This document shows, one piece after another, positions 35,138-44,008 of a stretch of DNA of 64,000 bases. The position numbers and the translations under genes were made by a program. The DNA lies in NCBI GenBank assembly GCA_025358025.1, contig JANYKW010000174.1, forward strand, positions 1 through 64,000, given 5' to 3'. The notes beneath the pieces were generated by a model, which was given only the letters and a program-made list of their open reading frames with translations, was not told where the DNA came from and searched no databases. Origin of the DNA: Bacteroidia bacterium (GTDB taxonomy: Bacteria; Bacteroidota; Bacteroidia; Bacteroidales; Prolixibacteraceae). Each line of letters opens with the position of its first letter. The first letter of the stretch is position 1.

Positions 35138-35385
35138 CTGGCCTGATTAAAATATTCGTCTTTAAGACTTTTTCTTGATCGTCTCTTGTACACAGCATCC
35201 CCTTCTGCCACCTGATTGACCCATTCAGCGACAGGAAAATCTTCAATGGATTTGTAGTTACCCGAGGTAATCTGACGGTAAAGAAACTCAGTTAACCGTG
35301 AGAGGCTGGTATTATTGGCTGCAGCAAACTCCTTGGCTTTTTCAATAACTTCCTGATTGAAGTGAAGGGTTAATTTTGTTTCCAT
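35134..35385 (-). CDS. Antitoxin of the PIN toxin (DUF6364-like, ribbon-helix-helix type)
   Basis: An 83-residue protein starting with a beta strand and helix (TKLTLHFNQEVIEKAKEFAA), the pattern of ribbon-helix-helix/DUF6364 antitoxins, with a C-terminal tail likely to wrap the toxin. The stop overlaps the toxin start (ATGA). It is expected to neutralise the PIN RNase and repress its own promoter. Confidence 0.82.
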   Translation of the reverse strand: METKLTLHFNQEVIEKAKEFAAANNTSLSRLTEFLYRQITSGNYKSIEDFPVAEWVNQVAEGDAVYKRRSRKSLKDEYFNQAR

Positions 35386-35484
35386 ATTTTTTTACGTCAA
35401 ATATATTTATTCTATACGTATAATACAAAACATTACACCAATTTTTTTTATACTTCTTCTTCTTTACTTTTTTCCAAAAGATTG

Positions 35485-35492
35485 TACATTTG
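35485..35492 (+). promoter_or_regulatory. -7 box (TACATTTG) of the tRNA-Pro gene
   Basis: A perfect TAnnTTTG match placed so that transcription would begin a few bases before the mature 5' end at 35505. No exact TTTG lies at the -33 position; TTCTTTAC is nearest. Confidence 0.6.
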
Positions 35493-35504
35493 CGTTCACT
35501 ATAC

Positions 35505-35581
35505 CGGGGTGTAGCGCAGCTTGGTAGCGCGCGTCGTTCGGGACGACGAGGCCGCAGGTTCAAATCCTGTCACCCCGACCA
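35505..35581 (+). tRNA. tRNA-Pro(CGG)
   Basis: A 77-nt gene. Acceptor stem CGGGGTG (35505-35511) pairs with CACCCCG (35571-35577), followed by A and an encoded CCA (35579-35581). The anticodon loop TTCGGGA has anticodon CGG, reading CCG, on a GTCG/CGAC stem as in E. coli proK. The D arm GCGCAGCTTGGTAGCGC and T loop GTTCAAATC are canonical. Confidence 0.97.
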
Positions 35582-35610
35582 TATTTAAATATTAATCTTC
35601 TTACTTCCTG

Positions 35611-36513
35611 CTACTTAACTATAACATTCAGATCAGTCAGTGCATTCATATTGTCAGTCTGGATGAAATCCGGATGCATGTTTAGTGCCTTGGTCAGCTC
35701 TATTTTGGTGTTGGGAGTCCACAACATCACAATTAATCCGTTGCTTTGAGCACGTGTCACTTCAGTTTCGGAAAGAGCTCCTTCGTCAAAAAAGGCGCTG
35801 ACTCCATCGTAACCGGAATCAATAGCATCGGTTACTTGTTTGGGAAATGATACGGCTTTTAACTGGCAAACCTTCATCCCGGGAATTAACTGATGTATTC
35901 TTTTACAAAAGGTCGCGTCATAGACCTCAATCATTATTTTTCCCGGAGTCTTAACTGAAGGGATAATCTTAGCCAGGTTGTCGGCAAATTTTGCAAGGTA
36001 AATCGCTTCTCCGCCGATAACAGCCTTATTGATGCTATCCAATGGAAAATCAAGCTTTATATGTAATGACAAATAAGAGGGGATAGCTGTCTGGTTCCAG
36101 TAACTGATAAGCTCGCTGAGCTTATAGATCCTGTCCTGTGCTTGCGTACTGCATATATTTATTCTGGAAATATCGGCATCATTGGATAATATAATTGTTT
36201 TACCAGCCATCGTTTTGCAGGAAGTCCGTCCAAGGTCCAGATCGTGAAACAGCCAAATGGTTCCATCCAGGCTCATCTGAACATCGACTTCCACACCGGT
36301 CAGGGTAGCAAGTCCCTTCTTAACGGCAGGAAGCGTATTTTCAATGATGGATGGATTGACTAAACTGCCTCCACTCCCCTTGTGACCCATAAACTGTATG
36401 GTCGTTTCAGTAGGAGGAGTTGAGACAGTATCTTTCTTACATCTGTTGAACAACGCTACAATTCCTATTAGAACCATGAAAAACCCAAACCTGAGGACTT
36501 TGTTCTTTGACAT
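35611..36513 (-). CDS. Glycerophosphodiester phosphodiesterase family lipoprotein
   Basis: A 300-residue protein with a lipoprotein-type signal (FMVLIGIVALFNRCKKD) and a GDPD TIM-barrel domain. Characteristic positions are visible: HKGSGG near residue 44 in place of HRG, ENTLPAVKKGL, the metal pair in GVEVDVQMSLDG and the catalytic His in WLFHDLDLGRTS. It is expected to release glycerol 3-phosphate or a related alcohol from phosphodiesters in the envelope. The HKG opening differs slightly from the usual HRG, as in many surface lipoproteins of this family. Confidence 0.85.
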   Translation of the reverse strand: MSKNKVLRFGFFMVLIGIVALFNRCKKDTVSTPPTETTIQFMGHKGSGGSLVNPSIIENTLPAVKKGLATLTGVEVDVQMSLDGTIWLFHDLDLGRTSCKTMAGKTIILSNDADISRINICSTQAQDRIYKLSELISYWNQTAIPSYLSLHIKLDFPLDSINKAVIGGEAIYLAKFADNLAKIIPSVKTPGKIMIEVYDATFCKRIHQLIPGMKVCQLKAVSFPKQVTDAIDSGYDGVSAFFDEGALSETEVTRAQSNGLIVMLWTPNTKIELTKALNMHPDFIQTDNMNALTDLNVIVK

Positions 36514-36596
36514 AATTAATTGATAATAAAATAATTTGCAACATCCTGGTCTTGCCGGATTAATTCATTCTGTTGCGAATCAGACAGTGGGGAATA

Positions 36597-38717
36597 TTAA
36601 TCCCTTATCCGTATTATCTTCGTTACAATGGTACTTTTATCAGTTTTTAACCTGCAGAAATAGACGCCGCTTCCTGAACCATTAGGAGTAAAAACAACCT
36701 CATGGGTACCGGATGTCAATCTTTGGTTCACCAGGGGTACAGAAACAATGCGCCCCCAAGTATCAAAAATCTCCACTTTGGCATACGATGCTTCTGCTAA
36801 GGTGAAGTTTATCGTTAGCTGTGAGCTGAACGGATTAGGATAAGCAAGTAAACTTAGCTTATTCTCTTGTTTCCGATCAATTTTTGTAATAAAACTGCTT
36901 TTATCTTTGAAATAAATGACCAGATCATTTATTTCAAGATTTGCTTTCAGGTATCCGATGGCCTGTCCGTTTTGACGATTTATCACCAGTGACTTTAAAT
37001 TCTGGCCATTGTTTATTACCAGGCTTAATTGCTCATCTATAGGGTATGAGGTGTCGGGGATAGTAATTATCGCTGAATCATTCTTGATCACCTGGGTGAA
37101 GGTAAATGCTTCTCTTTTACGCCAGTAGCTCCCGAATTCCACAAAATTCATGTAAACTGTTTTTGTAGACAAACTTTTTATTAATTCCTTTTCAATATAT
37201 AATTTGTAAAGTTTTGTAGGATGGTTTGCCATGTTAAACGGTGCATAATTGGCATAAACTTTTTTCATTAACAAATTAACTTCATTGATAAGGCTATCTT
37301 TATTCATATTTTCGGTTGGATCAACAAAAATGCAGACCGGCATTTCAAGTACGCCCGATATTTGGCTGGATTTGGCTTTTGTTTTTGCCAGATAATAAGG
37401 AAAATTTGTAAGTACATCGTTGGCGGTATTTATTGAACTCTGCTTGTACCCTAAGGTGTCAAGCGCCCTACCCAGTTCTTTGGGAAAAGAAAGATAACCC
37501 GGACGAAACGAACTCACCACAACATTATTATCTTTTTCAAGCAAATATTTTGAAACTTCACATTCACCTAAAACAGAACCACCCGTCGTTACAGAATTTG
37601 AATATACAGGGTAATAATTCTGCCTTGTATTTCCCAATTGCCCAAAAGGTAAGTCATCAAAATCAGGAAGATGACCTAACGAATGGCTTCCAATTTCAGT
37701 ATTCTTTCTCCCAAGCGTCGTCAATAACGGAATATTTTCGGTATAATAATCATGGTCCTGCTTATCGCTTGTGTAGTGGGTTGTCACAAAAAAAGTTGAA
37801 TGGATCCCATTGATCAATTCCCAATCTGCAAAATCATTCATGTTGACCATTGAAACCTGGCAATCCACATCGTGGGATAATATCAATAGCGGCAGGTTAT
37901 TGTATGGCAAAGTATGTTTCCAGGTGGCATATCCAATGTATTTGGCATAAATTCCTTTGATAAACAACATCAGCACGTCAGAAGTCGGTTCAAAACCACT
38001 GCTGTAGGTTCTTTGGGCTTCAAAATCATTGTTGATTTGTGGCACAAATATCATCGACTGGAAGGAAAAGCCAATACAATAAGCATAACCTTTCCCATAG
38101 GCATTTCTTGCAACGCCAACTGTACCATCTTCCATGTATTTTGCAAGCGGAACTGCATTTGCAAGCTGATAGTAGCAGGAATTCATGACTGATGCAAAGC
38201 TTGCATTGCCCAATGAAATGGTTTTCTCCAGGGGATCATCTATCCATCGCAGGGCAGTTTCTTCCGTATCTGTCCAGGTCATGGTATGATGACTTGTAAC
38301 TACTTTGCAACCGGTAATTCCGAACAATGGATAGAAATTCTGATTTGAAACATATGGAGCGATCAAAATGCCGCCGGCACTTACATAGTTTTTTAAAAGT
38401 GTGGTTTCAGCCGTTGTGAAATAACCGGTAATATCGGAGCATACGATTAATATTGGAAAGCGAATCGCATCAGAAACATCCTTTGTTATATAATAGGGGA
38501 TACCGATCGTTTTGCAAATATATTCCAGCGAATAGACATTTTTGGTCACCTCTGCAAGTCTTTCTGTAACATCAAGGATGGCAATGGTCCTTCTTTCTTC
38601 ACTTTTATTTACCTGGGAATAAGCTGCTAAGCTTACAGAAAATAAAAAAACCAGAACCAATGATATTTTGGCAATAACATTATATCTAAAATTGCAATCT
38701 CTTGATAAACATGGCAT
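36597..38717 (-). CDS. T9SS-sorted polysaccharide-deacetylase-like protein
   Basis: About 706 residues. After a signal peptide (KISLVLVFLFSVSLAAYSQ) comes a GATase/ThuA-like domain (about 40-200, including PILIVCSDITGYFTTAE and SAGGILIAPY), then a NodB-like polysaccharide deacetylase domain (about 270-450) with metal-binding motifs LSHDVD and HSLGH, a beta-rich segment, and a C-terminal T9SS sorting domain (YPNPFSSQLTINF to KIIRIRD). ATG 38717 was chosen because it gives a normal signal peptide; the frame is open to 38798. The likely role is surface deacetylation or remodelling of a carbohydrate; substrate unknown. Confidence 0.8.
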   Translation of the reverse strand: MPCLSRDCNFRYNVIAKISLVLVFLFSVSLAAYSQVNKSEERRTIAILDVTERLAEVTKNVYSLEYICKTIGIPYYITKDVSDAIRFPILIVCSDITGYFTTAETTLLKNYVSAGGILIAPYVSNQNFYPLFGITGCKVVTSHHTMTWTDTEETALRWIDDPLEKTISLGNASFASVMNSCYYQLANAVPLAKYMEDGTVGVARNAYGKGYAYCIGFSFQSMIFVPQINNDFEAQRTYSSGFEPTSDVLMLFIKGIYAKYIGYATWKHTLPYNNLPLLILSHDVDCQVSMVNMNDFADWELINGIHSTFFVTTHYTSDKQDHDYYTENIPLLTTLGRKNTEIGSHSLGHLPDFDDLPFGQLGNTRQNYYPVYSNSVTTGGSVLGECEVSKYLLEKDNNVVVSSFRPGYLSFPKELGRALDTLGYKQSSINTANDVLTNFPYYLAKTKAKSSQISGVLEMPVCIFVDPTENMNKDSLINEVNLLMKKVYANYAPFNMANHPTKLYKLYIEKELIKSLSTKTVYMNFVEFGSYWRKREAFTFTQVIKNDSAIITIPDTSYPIDEQLSLVINNGQNLKSLVINRQNGQAIGYLKANLEINDLVIYFKDKSSFITKIDRKQENKLSLLAYPNPFSSQLTINFTLAEASYAKVEIFDTWGRIVSVPLVNQRLTSGTHEVVFTPNGSGSGVYFCRLKTDKSTIVTKIIRIRD

Positions 38718-38798
38718 TATCTTGGATCTATCATTGAGGAGAAAAAGGATTTGTTTTAATAGTAAATTTCCCTTATTCTTAAAGTAATCACAATTCAT

Positions 38799-39219
38799 CT
38801 GTTTATCATTTGTTTTTTTATTGTCAGATGGAATACCTGCATCATCACTTTCGGATGGTGAGACAAATGGATCATGGGTATTTCACACGTAAATAACAGT
38901 ATTAATTTATTCAAATTCAGAACGTACGTATGGAACCCTCAGGGCAATTTACATGCTATTTTGTGATCAATAGTGCATGAGGGTTTCTTATTCATAAAGG
39001 CAATTAAACCGGATGTATTATCTAGCTTTTACAAAGCTAACAAATTAGATTTAGCTGCAAAATCCCAGCTTATCTTAATCGGGAATTTGGTAGGATTATA
39101 CGATTGCTTCATTGCTTTTGTGTTTAGATTGAAAACAATTTCATTCTGGCGATTGTTTATAAAATAAATTATATACATTACTGTACTAATTAGTCAGGAT
39201 TAAAATAGTAATTGTTAAA
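38799..39219. other. Gene-free region upstream of the copper-ATPase fusion, with a candidate operator
   Basis: No gene is supported here; a 64-codon plus-strand frame (38973-39167) lacks any recognisable feature. Close to the fusion gene, CTGTACTAATTAGTCAG (39181-39197) contains the perfect palindrome ACTAATTAGT (39185-39194) with outer CTG/CAG arms, 23 bp before the start codon. This is a reasonable place for a metal-responsive operator, but it does not match a consensus I can name. Confidence 0.4.
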
Positions 39220-42200
39220 ATGAGTACCTTCAAAACCTCCATCATGCCTGTAACAGGCTTGTCCTGTAGTAATTGTGCATCTGCAATTGCATCGAACGTA
39301 CGCAAGTTACCGGGTATTTCTGAAGCCAATGTAGATTTCTCCAGCGAAAAACTGACAGTTTCGTTCGATCCTGCCAAGATGAACGAGAAAGAAATCATAG
39401 CCAGTGTACGACGGATTGGCTATGGAGTTGCTACCGGAAAGGTCGAATTGCCAATTACCGGCCTTCAGGATAATACCGATGCTTTGACGCTGGAGAGAAT
39501 ACTGATTAGACAGAACGGGGTACTTGCCTCATTTGTTGGTTATGGTACCGAACGGGCCACACTGGAATATATCCCTGGAATGACAAGCATAGCCGAACTG
39601 GCCGCAGTGATCCGCAGAGCCGGGTTTCACATCGTTCTGGCTGGCGATACTGAAGAAATGGAAGACGTTGAAGCAAAAGTGCGTACCTCGGAACTCAACA
39701 GGCAAAGGCATTTGCTGATGATCGGACTGGTCTTCACAATCCCACTCATGGTTTTCAGTATGGCGCACGACTTCCGCATAGTAGGTTTCGAATACGATCA
39801 GTTTGTCATGCTTTTTGCAGCCACCATTGTGCAATTTGTTGTTGGCTGGCAATTTTATGTTGGTGCATTCAAGAGCCTTCGTTTTGGCAGTGCAAACATG
39901 GATGTTTTAATTATGATGGGCTCATCGGCTGCCTATTTTTCAAGCCTTTTCGTTACCCTTGGCATCATTGACAGCCCTGATGTTTATTTCGAAACGAGTG
40001 CTGCAATAATCACCCTGATACGGCTTGGCAAATACCTCGAAACACGGGCAAAAGGCAAAACCTCAGAAGCGTTGAAAGCCTTGATGGGATTGCGCGCCCG
40101 CACTGCTATTGTGGTGCGCGATGGTGTAGAAATGGAAATCAGCATTGAACAGGTTGAAGTTGGGGATACCGTTTTGGTGCGCCCCGGGGGAAAAGTGCCT
40201 GTCGATGGAATTATCAGTGAAGGGAGGTCGGCTTTTGAGGAATCGATGATCACCGGCGAGTCTATGCCTGTTAGCAAAGGTCCGGGTGACGAAGTTGTTG
40301 GTGCAACCATCAACCGCGAAGGACTGATCCGGTTTGAAGCCACCCGCGTCGGGAAAAATACCACGCTGTCGCAGATCGTGCAGATGGTGCAGCAAGCCCA
40401 GGGAAGTAAAGCGCCCATCCAGAAGCTAACCGACGAGATTGGGAAATATTTCGTTCCTATCATCATTGGCATTGCACTATTTACCTTCCTGGGATGGATT
40501 TATGTGGCACAGGCAGATTGGACGGATGCCATGATGAATGCCATTGCAGTACTTGTCATCGCGTGTCCCTGTGCCATCGGTTTGGCTACGCCGACTGCCG
40601 TTATGGTTGGCACATCGAAAGGTGCTGAAAATGGAATCCTCTTCAAAAACAGCGAAATGCTGGAACGGGCCGGAAGAGTGAATATTGTGTTATTCGATAA
40701 GACCGGAACGATTACGAAGGGCGAACCCGAAGTTACCGATATTATACCTTTGGGTGATTTGAATGCCAATGAAATATTGCGTCTGGCCGCCAGTGCCGAA
40801 CGGGGTTCGGAACACCCGCTGGGACAAACCATGGTAAAAGCAGCAAAAATTAAAGGATTGAGCCTTGCCGAACCACAGCAATTCCGTGCTTATAGCGGCC
40901 TTGGCATTCGTGCAAATATTGATAATCAGACTGTTGCGATTGGAAATCTGCGGATGATGAAGAATGAAGGTATCGCGATAGAGGAACTTCAAACCAAAGT
41001 GTTGAGCTTGCAAACCGAAGGCAAAACCGCGATGATCGTGTCGGTAAAGCAGGTTGACAGCCAGGAAACTGCTCTCCCGGTTGGGATAATTGCCGTTGCC
41101 GATACAGTAAAACCCGGTGCAAAGGAGGCCATTGCAGCGTTGCGCAAACTCGGCCTCGACATAATAATGATTACCGGCGATAACCGGCACACCGCCGATG
41201 CCATTGCCCGACAAGTTGGTATCGACCGCGTGATGGCCGAGGTGTTGCCCGGCGAAAAGGCTGAAGCGGTAAAGAAACTTCAGGAACAAAGTACTTTGGG
41301 CAATTTTGCGCATCCAATGGTAGCAATGGTGGGCGATGGGATCAACGACGCTCCGGCACTGGCCCAGGCCGATGTTGGCATTGCCATCGGAACCGGAACC
41401 GATATTGCCATGGCTACCGCGGGCATCACGCTGATTAGCGGTGATCTGGCAGGTGTTGGCCGTGCCATCTCCTTATCTCGCGGAACTTCACAGACCATTG
41501 TCCAGAACCTGATCTGGGCACTGTTTTACAATGTCGCGTTGATTCCGATTGCCGCTTACGGTTTGCTTAGCCCCATGTTTGCTGCGGGAGCCATGGCTTT
41601 CAGTTCAATTTTCGTGGTGACGAACAGCCTCCGGTTGCGGGCTTACAAAGTGCAGACATTTGCTCCGAAAAAAACCATTTTGCGCCAATCACTCGAATTA
41701 CTACCCCGTATCATCGCTCCGGCAGTCGCATTGGCCATCCTTATCATTGGCCCAATGGTATTTATGCCGGATGCAAACATGGAAATTAAGGGTGCAAACC
41801 CCGGTAGTATGACACCACTTTTGATGATGGTCATGGCCTTGTCGAATGCCTTGATTGCCATTTCGTACGCTTCCATTCCATTTTTCCTGATTGTTTTTGT
41901 CAGGCGAAGAAAAGATATGCCTTTTACCTGGATTATTTTTCTGTTCGGTTTGTTCATCCTGGCATGCGGTACCACCCATATTACCCACGTTATTGGACTT
42001 TGGTGGGAGGTAAACTGGTGGCAAGCTACCGTTGATGCCATTTGTGCCATCGTTTCTGTTGCTACCGCAATAGTTTTGTGGCCGGTACTTCCGCGCCTTC
42101 TTTCCATTCCGAGTCCGAACCAGTTGAGGATGGTTAACAATGCATTGCAAATGGAGAAAGACAAACTGGTTTACACACAAGGCGAGCTACAAAAATCCTA

Positions 42201-43986
42201 CGATGAAATTGAACTTCGTGTGAAAGAACGAACCGAAGATCTGGTAATCGCTAATCAGTCGCTTCAGGAAGAAATAAACCAACGAAAAATGACAGAAAAT
42301 GCTCTTCAGATGAGCGAAGAAAAATTCAGGGCCATGGTCGAAACGCTCCCGTTATCCATCCACCTAACCGAAGGCGTTGAGCAAATTTCGAAATATGTAA
42401 ATCCGATGATGATTGAAATGTTTGGCTATAACCTTGAGGATATTCCTTCAGCCAAAGAATGGTTTCCGTTGGCATACCCTGATGAAAATTATCGCCGGCA
42501 GGTAGCGGATGAATGGACACAAAAAGTGAAACATGCCATCGAAACCCAATCGCCGATTGAGAAAATGGAAACCGAAGTGACCTGCAAAGATGGATTGAAA
42601 AGGCACATTTTATGGGATTTTATTACCCTTGGCGATAAAAACTACTCGTGCGGGCTGGATTTAACAGAGCGCAAAAAGGCAGAAGACGCCCGCATTAAAA
42701 GCGAACAAGAATTTCGTTTATTGGCAGAATCCATGCCTCAGATTGTTTGGATCACCCGTGCCGATGGGTGGAACATTTATTTTAACCAGCAATGGGTTGA
42801 TTATACAGGACTTACTCTTGAAGAAAGTTATGGCCATGGCTGGAATACCCCTTTCCATCCCGATGATCAGCAGCGTGCATGGAATGCCTGGCAAAACGCT
42901 GTTGAAAACAATGGCATCTATTCCATCGAAGCTCGTTTGCGGCGCTTCGACGGGGTCTATCACTGGTGGTTGGTACGCGGTGTGCCGGTCCTCAATGAAC
43001 ATGGTGAAATTCTAAAATGGTTTGGAACCTGCACAGACATTGAAGAAATTATAAAGGCAGAGGAAGCGATGCGCCAAAGTGAAGAGTATTTCAGAACTAT
43101 TTTTGAATATTCCGGCGTTGGAAAGTTAATTACGTCATTAGATGGTAATTTAAAGGCCAACAAGGCATTTTGCCAGATTCTGGGCTATTCTGCAGAAGAA
43201 TTATCCGCAGCAAATTGGAGAGACATCACACATCCTGATGATATTGAAATTAATACTAAGAATATAGAAAAATTAATCTCAGGAGAGGAATCTTCCATGC
43301 GCTGGGAGAAACGCTACATTCACAAGGACGGGCATTTCGTTTGGGCTGACTTAAGTATCGTTTTACAACGTGATATTGAAAACAAACCACTTTACTTTAT
43401 TACAACCATTCAGGATATTACCGGGCGCAAGCAAGCTGAAGAGACACTACAAGAAAGCGTGCGACTCCTCAGGGAATCACAGGCTATTGCCCGTTTAGGC
43501 AGTTTTTCCTGGGATTTATCAACCGGTTTATGGAAAAGTTCGGAAATCCTGGATGAGCTTTTCGGCATCGATGAAAATTACATCCGATCGCTCGAAGGTT
43601 GGGCAAATATCGTTCATCCCGATTGGCAGAAAACGATGGCCGAATACGTTACGACAGAAGTCGTAGGGAAGCTTCAGAAATTTGATAAGGAATATCTGAT
43701 CATCAGGCAAAATAACAGACAGGAACGCTGGGTTCACGGACATGGTGAACTTGAACTGGATGCCGGCAACCTCCCAACAAAATTAATCGGAACTATCATT
43801 GACATCACCGAACGCAAACATGCCGAAGAAGAAATTCACAATCAATTGGTCGAACTGCGTCGCTGGTACGAGGTAACACTCGACCGTGAAGACCGGGTTC
43901 TTGAACTGAAACAGGAAGTAAATGAGCTGCTTCAGCAGCATGGTGAAGCTTTACGATATGAGATTGTTAAATTGGATAACCTGTAA
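39220..43986 (+). CDS. Cu+-transporting P1B-ATPase fused to an ethylene-receptor-like membrane domain and four PAS domains
   Basis: A 1588-residue single frame. Residues 8-72: heavy-metal domain with CxxC (Cys16, Cys19). About 75-140: a second, degenerate HMA fold without cysteines. About 160-815: a complete Cu+ ATPase core with TGES (345-348), CPC (449-451), DKTGT (Asp493), [14 protein letters not shown] and the MAFSS motif of copper ATPases. About 831-850: one extra membrane helix. About 865-960: three helices resembling the ETR1 ethylene-binding domain, with YASIP (Tyr883, Ile886, Pro887) and CGTTH (Cys916, His920) matching ETR1 Tyr32/Ile35/Pro36 and copper ligands Cys65/His69. Then a coiled coil, four PAS domains (about 1032-1150, 1160-1280, 1287-1405, 1420-1535) and a helical tail. 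No kinase core is present. It heads a signalling gene run. Confidence 0.88.
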   Translation: MSTFKTSIMPVTGLSCSNCASAIASNVRKLPGISEANVDFSSEKLTVSFDPAKMNEKEIIASVRRIGYGVATGKVELPITGLQDNTDALTLERILIRQNGVLASFVGYGTERATLEYIPGMTSIAELAAVIRRAGFHIVLAGDTEEMEDVEAKVRTSELNRQRHLLMIGLVFTIPLMVFSMAHDFRIVGFEYDQFVMLFAATIVQFVVGWQFYVGAFKSLRFGSANMDVLIMMGSSAAYFSSLFVTLGIIDSPDVYFETSAAIITLIRLGKYLETRAKGKTSEALKALMGLRARTAIVVRDGVEMEISIEQVEVGDTVLVRPGGKVPVDGIISEGRSAFEESMITGESMPVSKGPGDEVVGATINREGLIRFEATRVGKNTTLSQIVQMVQQAQGSKAPIQKLTDEIGKYFVPIIIGIALFTFLGWIYVAQADWTDAMMNAIAVLVIACPCAIGLATPTAVMVGTSKGAENGILFKNSEMLERAGRVNIVLFDKTGTITKGEPEVTDIIPLGDLNANEILRLAASAERGSEHPLGQTMVKAAKIKGLSLAEPQQFRAYSGLGIRANIDNQTVAIGNLRMMKNEGIAIEELQTKVLSLQTEGKTAMIVSVKQVDSQETALPVGIIAVADTVKPGAKEAIAALRKLGLDIIMITGDNRHTADAIARQVGIDRVMAEVLPGEKAEAVKKLQEQSTLGNFAHPMVAMVGDGINDAPALAQADVGIAIGTGTDIAMATAGITLISGDLAGVGRAISLSRGTSQTIVQNLIWALFYNVALIPIAAYGLLSPMFAAGAMAFSSIFVVTNSLRLRAYKVQTFAPKKTILRQSLELLPRIIAPAVALAILIIGPMVFMPDANMEIKGANPGSMTPLLMMVMALSNALIAISYASIPFFLIVFVRRRKDMPFTWIIFLFGLFILACGTTHITHVIGLWWEVNWWQATVDAICAIVSVATAIVLWPVLPRLLSIPSPNQLRMVNNALQMEKDKLVYTQGELQKSYDEIELRVKERTEDLVIANQSLQEEINQRKMTENALQMSEEKFRAMVETLPLSIHLTEGVEQISKYVNPMMIEMFGYNLEDIPSAKEWFPLAYPDENYRRQVADEWTQKVKHAIETQSPIEKMETEVTCKDGLKRHILWDFITLGDKNYSCGLDLTERKKAEDARIKSEQEFRLLAESMPQIVWITRADGWNIYFNQQWVDYTGLTLEESYGHGWNTPFHPDDQQRAWNAWQNAVENNGIYSIEARLRRFDGVYHWWLVRGVPVLNEHGEILKWFGTCTDIEEIIKAEEAMRQSEEYFRTIFEYSGVGKLITSLDGNLKANKAFCQILGYSAEELSAANWRDITHPDDIEINTKNIEKLISGEESSMRWEKRYIHKDGHFVWADLSIVLQRDIENKPLYFITTIQDITGRKQAEETLQESVRLLRESQAIARLGSFSWDLSTGLWKSSEILDELFGIDENYIRSLEGWANIVHPDWQKTMAEYVTTEVVGKLQKFDKEYLIIRQNNRQERWVHGHGELELDAGNLPTKLIGTIIDITERKHAEEEIHNQLVELRRWYEVTLDREDRVLELKQEVNELLQQHGEALRYEIVKLDNL

Positions 43987-44008
43987 ATAATTCATAAAAA
44001 GAACATAA

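Noticed and set aside
35134-35581. Genomic island at tRNA-Pro suggested by the adjacent toxin-antitoxin pair
   Set aside because: No integrase, direct repeat of the tRNA 3' end or other mobile gene is visible.
38973-39167. 64-codon open frame upstream of the fusion gene
   Set aside because: AT-rich, no recognisable domain or promoter; not distinguishable from chance.
39984-40472. 162-codon antisense frame in the ATPase gene
   Set aside because: It is the antisense shadow of the conserved ATPase core.
41671-41811. Fusion of ATPase and receptor domain as an assembly or frameshift error
   Set aside because: The frame is continuous, the linker contains a membrane helix that makes the topology consistent, and downstream PAS domains stay in frame; still worth confirming in relatives.
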